Source: Membranipora membranacea (Eukaryota; Bryozoa; Gymnolaemata; Cheilostomatida; Membraniporidae). From it: 64,000 nt of DNA. Location of the stretch: assembly GCA_914767715.1 (NCBI GenBank), contig OU612068.1:1178001-1242000 (forward strand). The letters are read 5' to 3'. The notes below the pieces were generated by a model. That model ran no database searches. It saw only the letters and a list, made by a program, of their open reading frames with translations, and was not told the origin of the DNA. Position numbers and translations under genes: made by a program. This document shows, piece after piece, positions 22,801-36,400 of the stretch (positions are counted from its first letter, which is position 1; each line of letters begins with the position of its first letter).

Positions 22801-24962
22801 ACTGAGTGTATCTCACCGTACAGCTTAGCTAGCTGATGCTCAAGCTTAGTCTGTGAATAAATTGAGAGACTGAATCCGTTTAAATCAGAAGCGGAAAGAG
22901 ATCGGAGACAAGAAAATGTTTGACTGATGTCTGTTTCAGTTATTCAAGATTTTTGGAATTACACAATATTTGCTGTCTTACAGTGAGAAAGTGTCAGAAA
23001 AACCACAAAAAGTCAAGGTTATTTTAGTTATAACAAGAGGACCCGCTTACCACATTAGAGAGATGAATATGGTCTAGGTTACCACGAATCATAGCTGAAG
23101 CCGCAACAGATTCATCCTTTTGTTTCAGGAAGGTCTTTGGGAAGAAGCGATGTCCTTGTTTTGTTGATGCTATTTCCTGAATTTGAAATAACGGTAAATT
23201 TGAGGATTTAGAATAAGTTGATTATAACAAGCTTGTGCATGGTGAGATAATTTAACTATGTGTACCGCAGGTTATCTTCCTTTCATTATGCTACAACAAA
23301 GTAAAAATCGTCTTTATACTCTAGACTTAAAAAAATCACATTCGAACATTATGATATTATAATTATTATAACTATTATACTGATAAGAAACATAAGATTA
23401 ACAGATCGCCCCCTGACCTGGTTTGAGTGTATTTGTGATATACCATCCTCCAGTATTTCTGTTTCCCTCTTGAGATCAGATAGACTGATCATCACTGAAC
23501 GCTTACCGGCTTTCTCTGCATCGGCTGATAGTGACCTGCAAATAAAATAACTGAGACTAAGGCTGGACATTTACACTTTGATAAACTAATTCACAGTTAA
23601 CAGTAGTGGTATTTCTGATCCACAAACAATATATATTTATTAACCCCCATTCGGTTGGACTGATGATACTGATCAAAACATATTCAATACTGAGATATTT
23701 TTATTGTACCATGTATGATGTAGGCACTGATTTATGATACATATTATTATATATGTATTATAAATCAGATATGTATTATGAATCAGGTATGTATTAGATA
23801 TGTATTATAAATCAGTGGATGTAGGTAATGAAAGTATGATGTATGACAAATTGCTGATAGATAGTCGCGGCACATCAAGACTAACTTACGTGAAGTAGTT
23901 ATGTACATGGTGAAGTGCTCTCTCAGCATTATCCAGTCTTTGTTTGTCATTGGATCGGGCATTAGTCATCAACAACATCTACAAAACAAAGTTCAAGCAA
24001 GCTGTCAATCCATATTGAATACAACAGCTGTAGCTTCCTCTCCGTTCGTATAATGTGAGAGATGTGTATAATCGTGATCGTATAATCGTATCGTGTAATC
24101 GTATTGTGATCGTATAATCGTATAATCAAGATCGTATAATGTGAGAGATGAGCTCAATGACCCTTAAATTTGCAATTTGAATGAAACTGGAGAGATTTGA
24201 AAATGAGTTTTGAGACATAGAGGGTTGCTCATAATTAGGATTCGCCGCGATTAGGGCTGATTTTTTTATACGAGTACGTAGAGATGAGACCATCGCAAAC
24301 AGGAGAAGTATTGCAGCGACAAAATCTGAATGTACCATGTTTTTAACACAGAAGGTAAGATTACCTGTCTCTCAGCCTGGAAGAGCTGAGATTTCAGCAT
24401 TCTGACTCTCCTCTCTGTGAGCGGCTCTATGTGAGACTCACGGTCCAGCTGTACATAGACAGCCTCCATCTCTCTTAGTTTGGCCTCAAGCTCCGATATC
24501 TGCTCATCATGAAGCTACACAAACATAATTTATATGCATTCCAAACTAGCTCACTCAATGGGCGTGGTGTGGACAAACATAATGTTCAATACTTCAACTT
24601 TTAATTTTTCATACCAAACAAACGTAGACTTAAAATATGTCCTAAAGCTGCAATGGAATAAACATAGGACTAACTACTACTAGGATAGTGAGATTTTGTA
24701 AATATAAGAACGAAAAATTTTCTCAGTAGTTTTAAGTAGGACAATTCAATTCATCAGTTCCAATTTTGGACACATGACTGTAATATTCAAAAGTCTAAAA
24801 TTTAAAGATGACAAAACGCGTGAAAGAATTACTGCAAAGAACTGTTATATCCTAAAACACATCTAGGAGTATCATTCATTTGTCTAAGGGAAAAATAACA
24901 GGTATCATAACATTTAGACTTTGGCTATTGAAAGGACTCACCTCACAAGTTGCTTTAGACAT
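19815..24962 (-). CDS. Coiled-coil protein of unknown function (591 aa)
   Basis: Ten exons: 24942-24962, 24365-24514, 23890-23978, 23418-23535, 23051-23176, 22656-22850, 21968-22117, 21055-21202, 20756-20847, 19815-20501. All joins keep frame; most introns are phase 0. The start MSKATCE is preceded by an in-frame TGA. The first ~230 residues are long charged helices (LHDEQISELEAKLREME, then VRMLKSQLFQAERQ), followed by a glycine run (HRGGGGGVGS) and more helical segments, including a compact block in exon 7 (ILPEMTIDDIMKAFPKL...). Exon 10 encodes a basic, Ser/Thr/Lys-rich, probably disordered tail ending KTDRR. No catalytic motif, signal peptide or membrane segment is visible. I do not recognise the family; a centrosomal, ciliary or cytoskeletal scaffold would fit the composition but is only a guess. 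It is divergent from the KIAA2012-like gene, with 2.5 kb between start codons. Confidence 0.82.
21385..21560 (+). repeat. tRNA-derived SINE-like sequence
   Basis: In an intron of the coiled-coil gene. The stretch gcgcaattaattagcgtgc resembles a tRNA-type A box (consensus near GGCGCAATTGGTTAGCG) and gggtttgagcacc, ~70 bp further on, resembles a B box. It is followed by a tRNA-unrelated tail. This layout is that of a tRNA-derived SINE or a tRNA pseudogene. There is no obvious poly-A tail or target duplication. Confidence 0.45.
22263..22606. mobile_element. TA-flanked DNA element with 16-bp perfect TIRs (344 bp)
   Basis: Starts taccctactgacctta and ends taaggtcagtagggta, a perfect 16-bp inverted repeat flanked by TA on both sides (22261-22262 and 22607-22608). 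Subterminal atttcgcggg near the left end and cgcgaattat near the right are also inverted. A TA duplication suggests the Tc1/mariner group or a similar superfamily; there is no transposase. It lies in an intron of the coiled-coil gene and carries a tRNA-like segment inside. Confidence 0.85.
22424..22505 (-). repeat. tRNA-like segment (SINE or tRNA pseudogene) inside the TA element
   Basis: On the minus strand gaagagctcagtatgtagagc is close to the tRNA A-box/D-arm consensus and ggttcaaatac is a good B box. The anticodon-loop-like part reads cttgtaatc. The acceptor stem does not pair convincingly, so this is a tRNA-derived repeat or decayed tRNA rather than a working gene. It was captured by, or inserted in, the 22263-22606 element. 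Confidence 0.5.
23700..23825. repeat. AT-rich short tandem repeat (tatgtattataaatcag-like)
   Basis: Three to four imperfect copies of an 18-bp unit (atatgtattataaatcag and variants) in an intron of the coiled-coil gene. Confidence 0.7.
24058..24150. repeat. Short tandem repeat of gtataatcgtgatc-type units
   Basis: Repeated gtataatcg and gtgatc words, with a gtgtata or gtataatgtgagagatg motif at both ends, in an intron of the coiled-coil gene. Confidence 0.7.
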
Positions 24963-27460
24963 GATGGATCAGATATCTGTCCGGGGAAGGCTTTATCCTG
25001 GATAAAAATAAAGATATAATAATCCTCACATGAATAGGCAGTACCTGCTTGCAAACTTGTAAACTACACAAAAGCCCATAACTATTGTCTGTAAACCTCA
25101 ACAACAAGGTAAGTTTTCTAAACAATTTCAGTCTCCGATTCTCTCCCTGTGAACTGTCGCTCGTTTCTTTTCTGAAGATTGGCTTCGATAACAAACCATC
25201 AAGTGTGATCGTAGGAGGAGCAATGGAACAATGGAGTAGTTCATTGGGAGTTAGGCTTCAGGGAAGAAGGCATGTAGGAGTCTTCTTTGATAATTTTGCA
25301 CAGCCCATATGATTGTTAGCCAAGCTGTCCATGCTTCATCATGTACCCACATCAACTTGTACCAATGTGTTATGTGCATAAAAGGTAATAATTATCATAA
25401 TAATAATAATATATGTAAACAAACATAAATGAGTTGAACAATAGTTAGCTGGTATGGATGTGGAGGTTAAAACATAATATAAAGCTAAACAACAGAACAG
25501 TGACATACATGAGTCATCAACTCCAGTCAGTCTAAGAATGACCCAAGCTAGTCAATTTTAATCAATGTAAAGGTATAGCATAGATAGCATGATAGGCAAT
25601 TCCGTGTTTGGAGAGATACCACTGGTATCATACCAGTCCAACCAAGTAGACACTAAACTACTTGGAGAAACAAATCATATGCATGATGATACATGAAGAT
25701 ATCCATGGATTCAACCTAACTGATGAACTGCCTCATCTTTCTCACTAATTAACAGATCTTGATCTCTCAAAGTACAGACCTTATTCTTTTTATTTTCAAA
25801 ACTGGCAGAAATATCCTGTGGTTCTTGGGATTGATGCATATGTCGATTCTGGACTGCTTACAAAACTCCCAAACAAATATGTTTGTCAAAACCTGAGCTA
25901 CATATCCGGTTGTTTAAGAGTAGCTCGATTAGTTATATCGTATTTCTGTATGCAATGCCGATAATAACATAGCCATTTAAAATTGTTGCCAGGAAACTAC
26001 CATACATCCGGTCATTTTCATGTGTTTTTGGAATTTTCCAGTTTTTCAGCTTCCAACACCATCTGAAGGCAAGAGGGTAAAAAGCTGGCTGTTAGTTCAG
26101 TTGAATAATCCGTACTACTCTCTACTTATGAAGCTTGCTTAAAATTCAATAGAAAGCATCTATGACTGAACAGAGTTTGGGCTGATATTTAGTAATCTCC
26201 TTGATTAACTTATAAATATAATAGTATAGTCACTCATTTCTGTTGTAGAAGTAAGTAGGGGTATCTTCCTTGGGCTTAGCTCACATTTAGTTTCCTTTTC
26301 AGTGGCCTAGGGCTGTTCCATGAGTTGACTGGGTTTAGATTGGCTAGGGAAGCCTGTTTCCTAGAAAATAAGGACTACACACCAACACATGTGATCACTT
26401 TGGGCAGTCCATATATTATTGAATATTCTTATTGCAAAGCCTACAGAGTGCAGAAAATGTCCAGTGCTGTATAGGGGGCAGTCACCGCTTTTATGAAAAA
26501 TTCAAAGTTGAGCGTTTTTCTGTGCAGCCTATGTTCTTGGCTAAGACATATTTTGGGTACTCAGTCCCATGCAACACTCACACAACAAGTCCCAGGGTAC
26601 CCTGCAACATGCATGTCGCAGAACAGTGGCAAGACACTACTCATACGGGCCCTGCAGCACCCACCACACTGGTGTATAGGATCTGATTGCTGTAAGACAT
26701 GTGACGTAGAGTGCCTGCAACACTTTATGTTTTGTGAGGTGTTTGGTTGGCTGGATTGCTGTGACATCATACATCACCTTGCAACAACTACTTAGACTGC
26801 CATACAACAGTCTTACCACACCTCACAACACCTGTTGCCTTTGCCTGCTTTTATTGCCCAGTCAGGACTGCATAAATTTTTGTAGTATGCAGGGGGAGAG
26901 GGCAGCATGGCATTTTTTGTCTGTATTTGAGGGTTACACACAATATACCATGCAAAATTCTTATGTTATTTTGTCAGTAACCTTTTCAACCACTTCAAAA
27001 TGTTTAGATCATTAGAGCACTCAGCAGGTTAGTCAAAACTGGTCCCTGTTTGTGTATGAGATATATTGCTTGTTCTTGGGTGGCCGGTTTTTTATCATAT
27101 ATTGATATTGATATATGTATGTATAACTTTTCCTACCAAGTGTCAATATCCCCATTGTTCAAACACACCTTGGAAAGACGAAGACCTCATCTGATTGATT
27201 GGTATTCACTACGGCTACAGCTACGACTATAAATATAACACTTCAAATGTTCTCCAGGATGAGTGTCTTCCTTGTTCGGCCCAATAATTGTGTTACATCT
27301 TCAGCAATATGTAATATTCAGCAGTTAGTACAACTAGGTCAGTGTTTCATCCAAAAGAATTTATTCACTGTTGTTTTCTCAGAGGATGACGAAGATGAAA
27401 TGTGAGCAGTGAGTGTGGACTAGATACCAGAGGAAGTTTATCTTATGTGAGAGGTGAATC
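24963..27460. promoter_or_regulatory. Head-to-head intergenic region (putative divergent promoters)
   Basis: Separates the start codon of the coiled-coil gene (-, 24962) from that of the KIAA2012-like gene (+, 27461). It holds no convincing exon; small open frames near 26432-26819 lie in a stretch rich in caaca and tgttg words. Both genes must start transcription inside this 2.5 kb or in untranslated exons here. No specific promoter element can be named. Confidence 0.4.
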
Positions 27461-30400
27461 ATGTCCACCTCACAGATCACTCACTTATCTCTGCTCAGCA
27501 GAGGTATAGGGGAGGTACAGGAGACCACAGAGAATCATCAGAAAATAGAAATCAAGTTAGAAGCTGAGGTAAGCTGGAAAAAAAAAGTTAATTCAAGTAT
27601 TTCAGTAATAGGCCTTTAATAAACTGATAGTGGATTTACTTTGATTGCTCAGTCACACCTGACAATTCCATCACAAGATACAGGGTGATGGCAGTTTTTA
27701 CTTGTTGTGATTATGTTGTGTTACTTATGCGGCATGGTCTCACCAGAATAGTTCTGCCCATAAACATGTAATTATTGGTTTATGTTATGAAACTAGATGG
27801 AATTTAGATATGTTCTGATAAAATTAAGGTAGCTCACAATGTGAAACTCTGGGCTAGCCAACTATATCAGCTAAACGATGAGATATTTTTACTTTTACTT
27901 TTCAGGATTACAACAATTGGCTTGATGATCCAAGAAGAACATGGCAAATACCGTCTGTGATCCCGCCCATCAAAAGTAGCCTATCACCAGAATATCACGG
28001 AGCACCTCCTAATACACAGGCACATTCCAAATCTCTCAATGATATCTCCCCAAGGTCCAACGCATTCTCAGTGGTGAGTACGACACTTCAAATATATTAG
28101 GTTTTTGAAAAAAATATGACCTTTCATGTACATTATCATTATTACAAAAGAGACATGTCCGCTAACACCAGTTTACATACATTGGCTATATTTGATGAAG
28201 AGGCTGTTCCCAGCTTTCGCTATCTTAGTATGCATGTGTCCCCTACTTGAAAGAAGTTATCTACTCATATTATTATGTATGACCATCGTCCATGGTATTT
28301 ATGCACTATTGAAAAATACTCTTATTCCTGCACTATTGGGGAAACAGGGGCTCAATGAGGCTCATCTTGTCATGGGATGTTGTGCCGGTCTGATTTCCGA
28401 GCGGAATACAGAGATGCTCAATGTTATTTCCTTAGTGTAAAAACTGAAAATGAAGTTTATTGATTTATGAAATATGATTGCACAATCTCGTAAAATGAAG
28501 GGAAGCTGAGGCATAATCATGATTCCCTCGAGGATTCTGGGAACATGCCCAGGAAACTATTAGTGCACTCATCACAAAGTGTCATATCACAGACAATGAT
28601 CTAAGTACTATATATTGTACTATATTTTCTTAGGGTCATTCAGAGGTTTATCTTCCTAAAACGTACACAACACGGAAAGGTGCTCTGCTGTTATTCTCTG
28701 AAGATTTTGCAAACAAACAGCGACAAAGTTACAGTGACGACCAGCCCGAGCAGTCCGACGGACCTGATATACACACTGTCGATGATTTAGCCAAGTCTAT
28801 TCTTGCTTATGGTGCTGAGGTAAAATACTAAAGTATCCTTTTTTATAGCCTGTATCTAGTTTTAAGATTTTAAAGTTTATTTTATTACATTCTCTGGCGT
28901 TGAAAGTGATACTTACACTATAATTATATGATAATTATATGATATTTATTTATATTGTACAAATTGTATATTGTATATATTGTATGAATTATATATTGTA
29001 TTAATTTTATATCGATGAATTGTATATTGCATAAATTGTATATTATATGAATTGTATATTGTATAAATTGTATTTTGCATAAATAATATATTGTATATAT
29101 ATAATATTATTCTAGGGGCGAGGAGATAATAATGGATCTGATGTATATCTAGGTTTTGTGAACAGGAACTCACGGAAATTCTATGAGAGACAATTTAAGC
29201 CTGGGTTTTCAGCTAAGAGATATCTGTTTAGCTGGTCTAAACTCTGGGATTACTCTCTCCTCCAGAAGGTCAACCAAAAAGGCAAGATGTAAACACATAC
29301 ATACTGTTGGCTTTATACAGTATTATATAATACAAAATGACATAATAGACATGCCGCATTGATACTTGTGTCTCCCCTGATGGCTCATCTCATCGCCTAC
29401 TGCCCAGATTACTCAAAAAATTAGAAAGAATACACTAAAAATGGATTCATATCACAACCTTAAAAAACAACTTTGCGTTAAGGTGATGGATCTGGCTGAC
29501 TTTATAAAATTGTCTGACAGATTTACTACCAAAATATGCTAAATCATCGCCAAATTGTCCGGGGCCTTTGAGTACGATAGGTGCCATATATCGTCTGTAT
29601 TCTGACTGATTTATTCCATCATCTATCTCAGTCTCCCTCATAAGACAAGACATGCCGCATCAACAATAATGTATCTTCACAATTCTCTCAACAAATATTT
29701 CTTTCTTACAATGTCTAAAATGGCTAAATCTTCTTTGAGTTGTTTTTTGCTTTAGATTCTTACTTTAACTCTACCAGTGCACTATTGCAATGTTTGTTCA
29801 GATTCTGATAATAGGGTTTGCGATCAAAATCTTTAAATTAGTATATAGCTTTTCTAAGAATGCTGAAGTAGTCATACAAATCTCTAGAACATAGATATAA
29901 TACTGATCCCCAGAGTGACGATTCTCTTATCCCCCTATGTCATGGTTTCTCGTACATACTGTGTCTCTCCTCTTATAAGGTTTAATAAAGCAGATACCCA
30001 ATCAGAAGAAGAGTGACGGTGATGTCTCAGGTATACCACTACCTTATAGAATACTCAGACAGTGGCTCTACGCACCCGGTACTATAGATGGCTATACATT
30101 CTACAGGCAGAATAGACAACCTACTACAGAAATACAAACCAGGGAACCTACAAGTAAGTGTCTGTATGAGTAAAGTCTCAACTCAAGTAAGTCCTCGGCC
30201 GAGTAAGTCTCCACTCGAGTAACTCTCAACTCAAGTATGTCTTGACCTAAGTGAGACTTCACTCAAACAATTCTCCATTTAAGTAAGTCCCCACCCATTG
30301 ACTCTAACTTTACTCAGTTCAGGGATGCTTGTAAGCGTAAACATATATAAAATAAGCGTATTGTTTATGCTTGGAAGTATGTATTTATACATGATTTATT

Positions 30401-33400
30401 TACCTGGTAGCACAGACACTGTTGGTGTGAGGCTCCAAGATTCTTGGTATTAGTTTTGAATACACTTTTTATTTTCAGTGATAGAAGAGTCACCCAGACC
30501 AAACAGTGTGTCGTCTACTGTCAGTCAGGGTTCTATCCAAGTAACTAGTCTACTAGGCAACACAGAACTTAAATATAAGGAGCTGGATAGTGGAACTAAA
30601 GAGAGTATTCTAACAGAGCTACTCGTCAAGAGCGCCATCACTCACGCTATCAATAAACAAAAGGTGAGGTGTACGAAGCTTTTTAATTGGCCTGTCTTCC
30701 CCGGCCATGGGGGCCATCGGACGGGGGTCAAAGTCTGGGAGGCTCAGACTTCAGTCTCAACCCAATGACTATCATCTTCCTCTAATTATATCCGTATCAC
30801 AATTGAGGGAATTGTTTCTTCACGACAGAGCAGCTTCTCAATTCGATCTATGACTTATTACTTACAGGAATACCAGGAGACGGTGTCTAAGAGTTTGGAT
30901 GATGAGGATATGAAAAGGAAGGCGTCAGCTCGACTCTATGAGTTTAATATGATGCAGGCTATAGAGGCAGCCTTAGATAACTCTCATGTACCAACAGTAA
31001 CTACAACTAACTTTGATCCGCAGGTGACTACTGTCTAATCTCTTATTCATGATTCTTGATACCAACTCAAACCTATATAGTTTCATGTCCCATTGTACAG
31101 TCTTAAAACATGATGTACATGATCTCATACTTCTAGTGATTTCCTGCTCATTGACTCTTGTACTGCTAGCCAAGTTGCAAATCCTTTTAATCAGTAGAAG
31201 CGATATGAGAAAATGACTCGAGGCAACTACGGATACACTGGGCGAGATGGTTAAGATACCTGCCATAAACTTTTTCAAATCCAATTGATGGATGTTAAGC
31301 CGCTGAAGAATACACCTAACCTAAGTTATTGGCTCCGTTTACCTTTTTGCTACAGTGCCTTTCTAATCTGTGATAAGATAACTGTGCAGGCTTTACATGC
31401 TCATTCTGACTATTTTCAGGGTTTACTTCCTGAGGATCAGCAGCCAAAGAAAATCAAGAATGGATTTAAGGGAACTAAAGGGATGGGAATACAACCAGCT
31501 AGTGCAAGTAAGTGTCTGTCATGTCTGTCGGGTTTAATAACTTATCATCCATTTGCTTGGTTGGGATGTATCATTCTAACTACAAATTTGCTATTGTAAC
31601 TGCATCATACAGACAACTGGACTTCAATGGCCGCAAACTATAATCAACTTGTCCTTGTTTTGACAGTATGCTCAGCACCCTCAGCGACCCCCGGCCGCTC
31701 ACCGTTTGAGAAGCACGTTGTCTTACCTCCGATCTCAGCTAAGAAGAGTAAGGCTGGATCTGATGTAGCTCAGGAAGCCTTTATGACTATCCCTACTGTA
31801 CAACCGGAGAGTGTCCATGGTCAGACTACAGCAGGTACCCATAACTCCTTATCTCATTATATTCTCATACTGGCATGTTAGGATTGAATATCGATGTCCA
31901 ACGATTCCTGGAGAAAATTTAGCCTGGGTCAGTTTCAGTTTATGGCATAAAACAAAAATAAAAGTTGCAGAAAGTATTTGAGCTAATTGTCAACTTATCA
32001 CAAGGCAGTTTTCTGGAATGTCTACCACCTGGTCAGCAACATTGCCCTTAAATCTGTGACTGCTGTGATGATGAACTGACTAACATTGTTTATGCTGTTT
32101 TGTTTTAGTTGCCTGCTTCAGTAAAATTTGTTAGTTTACAATTTATTGAGGCTTTTATTTTGTTGGCAACATTTCTGTGACATATAGCTTTCTCTGCTTA
32201 TTTTGACTATGTTGTGATAGCAGCTGGTGGTCTAACTGTGGATATACAAATAGAGCCCCCGACCCCTCAACAAACTATGATCGGAGGTTTCAAAGGCTTT
32301 AAGCCTTCGAAATCTGCCTCACGTAAAGGGGCCGGCTCAACAATACATAGTGGTAATGCTTCTAGTCTAGATTTTATCCACACCACTATAATATATTCGA
32401 ACAAACACCCCTTAACTGTAGCCGTGTCTAATAACTTTGCTTTCACATCTTGCTAATATACATGTAGTTGTGCTGTTTGATGTTATGTCTTCAGGTCTAA
32501 CAATCCTGATTCCAATTTTAATATCCACAGCTTTAGAGAGACTGAGCAGATCATGGAAAGACAACATACTCTGCCAGATATCTGATAAAATAAGTGTTTC
32601 CCTTTCAGAGCAATGAAAAAACCGTCTGCTTTAAGGGCAGCGATTGTCCGTACCTTTCTTACTGAAGTGGCTTATTTCATTCTACAACAAGGCAACCTTT
32701 AGGTCCTCTTATTAAATTTCTGTGTAAAGCATGCTGCATGGCCTTGTTTTCAGTTTCTTCTTGTATTTCCGTTTAACATTTCTGATAAAAATCTAAGGGT
32801 CTAACACTATGAGTGATAATCCGGAGGTAAAAGTATATGTAAATGTTGTCTATCCATTAGCATAATTTGACTATATTTGCTGACCCTTTCACCCCCATAA
32901 GTTGTTAACCAAATATAGGTAGCTCCGACATTAGGAATCACATGGGTTTGATACTTGACGAAGAAAAAAGGCAAGAACTTCATGTAATTCAGCAGTGTTC
33001 AGTTATCATGATCCAAACTCAAGTCCTGAATTCTTGCTAGATAGTTAGAGCGTAAGAATGAGTTCCTAAGCTGTATAATTTTTAGAATCATCGTTTGCAA
33101 AACTAAAGTTATCCCCTCATTGACTTCATAATCTCCATACGATCTTAGCCACTTTAACTTGATCACTTTAGAGATACATGTAGCTGCACTTATGAGACTA
33201 GAAGACAGTGTTCTCACTCCTACTAATACCATTATTGATTTTGATTCACACGAACCTGACTCACTCTAGTGATGGAGTCGAGTACTGGCTGATATTACTC
33301 TTGGTTCAAATGATGTTCCCTTCAATACAAGCATGTTCTCTTTTATCCGAACTTCCTATCACATTTCAATCAATCAATTAATCAATTGAATTCTTGAACT

Positions 33401-36400
33401 GGTTGAATGATAAAAGTTTGCCGATTATTTTAGCACATTTTTAGCTCACTTCATATCTCAGTGTTGGCCTGAGAAAGTACAGATATGACACATATGTTTA
33501 CTTTTATATAATAGATGATGATGAGTATCACAGCTGGAGAGAGTCAGCTCTTAGTTCTGGTCATCATCAGACACAATCTACTAGTCTGAATCAGAGTAAG
33601 AACTCTAAGTCATTACAATCTCTCACCAGGGTTAATATGGAGGGTAAGTGGAGTCTGTTATCTTGTATTAAGTAGTGTATCGGCTTCTTAGTTTTTCTTC
33701 GTTAGTGACATTTTCTTAAAATTCAGGAGATAGGAAGTTAATTATGTAGTATTCTGAGGACGACATGCTTAGCAGTGAGTTTTACAAAGAGATAATTTTT
33801 TTGTAGCGTACTGCTTTCTGTTTTCTTGCGAGATCCCAGAGCTTTCCCTGATTCCATATATAACGCACAGCTCCCTACCCTATAACCTTTCATGACTAGA
33901 TCAATATAATGTGGTCATTCCATCTCACCTGACACCCCCCCCCCCCTCTCCCTAATACGCTAAACATTTGACATGTCCATTGTAATGCTCTGATACCATA
34001 GCTACTAGATTCTATTGCTAGATTCTATCTCTATAGACATACAGATTAGGAAACCTTTCAGCTATTTTGCTGTGTTGTAGATGCTCAGTTTTTGTTTGGC
34101 TGTACTTGCTCAGTTTGTACTTGCTGTAGATGCTCATTGTGTTTTAGCAGAGCCTGTTACCCAAGTGGCTTTAGCAGATGATGCTGAAAATCTGCTAAAT
34201 AACACAAATACCTCTAATCCTAACAAACCAATGCTTACAACTGATAGCAGCTGCGTTAAACTTAACCGCTCTAAATCCGCTGACACTAATCCCAAGCATC
34301 ACCCTGAAAATGATCCTATAGATAATGTCAACTCAACCGAACCGAGATCTAAATCAGGTATGAGTGAGCGGTTTGTCCGTATCAAGCTTCTCAAGCGACT
34401 CCTCACTTTAGCAAAGTTACATACTGAATTGATAGCATAGCATAGGTGTGGATGCTCTCAATAAAAATTTTTGTAAGAATGGTCTTCCTTCATATCTTGA
34501 ACCAAATGGTACATAGTACAGCAGTATCGTTACTAGTGCAGCAATTGCTTGCTTGCTTGTCTAATTACCTCGCCATAACCTGCAGCTTCCAGTATTATAG
34601 AGTGACCTCATATGTCAGTCTTTAGAGTGATGAGCTTTTGCTTTGATTAATTTCACTTACTGATTTATAGCTCCCAATCTGCTTCAATTTCACCAACAAC
34701 CCGGCAAACGGCTAGATCAGCAGCAGCAGCCTATCATCATAAGGACTCAGTCAGCGCAGGATAAACCCTCATCTCCACAGTCCGGCAGCGCTGTGCCTCA
34801 GGTGGCTGCTCGAAGCGCGTCAGCTGGCCAGCAGCAAATATCTACGAAGAAACCGCCTACGGGAAGATCAACTTCAAAATATACTAACCATTTTGAAAAG
34901 GCTTTGGGTGATTTGCCTGCTGCCAAACCTATTCATAAGACATCAAGTATTAACTCATTGGTAAACGCATCAGATAAGCGCCGGCAGCAACTCGAGTCAT
35001 CCACTTTTGGTGAGGCGATAACTCCTTTAGAAGCCAGTCAGAAGGATTCAGCCAATACATTAACTGTCACCATGACAACGGAGAGGAAGGCTATGAAACA
35101 GGCCTACAGTAATGTGGATTTGATTAACCAAGGCTAGTAACAGTCTAACAAAATACAGCACCATTTTTATCTACAGCAAGGCTGTAATAGTAATACATGC
35201 ACCGTTTTATTTCATACCCGCTTTTTAGTTAGTTTTTGTTTACTCGCTTGTAATCAGTAACCCATAGGGTCTCAGATACAACACTGAGATAACTGCTGAT
35301 TTATCACACAATCAAACTGGTGGCTAACTTAAACCTAAAATTATACCTACCCAACTGCTCCTCAGCCCTAAGCTTAGCTGCCAGAATTCACTTATATCTC
35401 CTGATGTTTTATATTCCAAGCTGTTATACTTGACAGTTGGTTTTGACGGAGATCACGATCAAGATGATAAGAAATCTGTCGTGTCCAATATGTCTATGAT
35501 GTCATATCTGTCGAGGAAGAGTAGAATTAGCGGAGAATCTGGCCAACATGGCGCCTCATATACTAAGGGTATCACCGCTAGACAAGGTAGGCTTAGAAAC
35601 ATTTATATCTATACCATTTGTTTATCATTTACATATGCACAATAAAATTGTGGTAAGACAAAACTTTGCAGTATTATGCAGCGTTAAGGATTTATCAGCA
35701 GTTGACTACCCAAATGTCGATAGAAGACAACACAAGATTAATGCACCGATGGTGTTTTTATGTATATGTGCTCACCTCATAGTCATTGTGTAAGAGTTTT
35801 GTGCTTGTTACGTTTTTTTGAAGAAACCCTGATTTTTCATACCCATTGACTCAAACACATTCTACGGACACCCCATGTTACATGTTGTGTTGATTGATGG
35901 ATACTTGCCTCCAGTTGTCACGAGTCATGTTATGTTACGTCCTGTGTTTGTTTGCATACTTTTCCATCACACCCTGAGCTAACAATTTTATAGAGAATGT
36001 TGATCCAAGCGGTGATCAAGTGACAGATGATATGTCAGGTAAATGAGAGCTCCCCCATCCTCTCTCCTTGAATCCCTTATACTTTCTCTTCCTTGACAAT
36101 GTATTTGTTGCTTGCTTTTCTATATTCTAGAAATTTAGTACCATTTCTTTTTCAGCAATGTTGTTATTCATAATCTCTTTCAGATCCAAAAGCCAACAAT
36201 CTGTTGAAAGGTATGCCGCTGCCTACTATTAACCCCATAGTGCTATCATCTGTCTATCTTGCAATGGAGTTTTTAATGTTACTTGTTTTCACATGAAATT
36301 TGTTGGTGATGGAATGTGTTATTGTTTGGGGACAGGTGTCTGCAATTTACACCCCAAAAATGTGTATGACTAGCCAGATATCACAATTTGGTTTAGACTC

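Noticed and set aside
26432-27015. Overlapping frames of 60-100 codons on both strands upstream of the KIAA2012-like gene.
   Set aside because: They lie in caaca/tgttg-rich DNA, lack phase-compatible splice sites and show no family signal.
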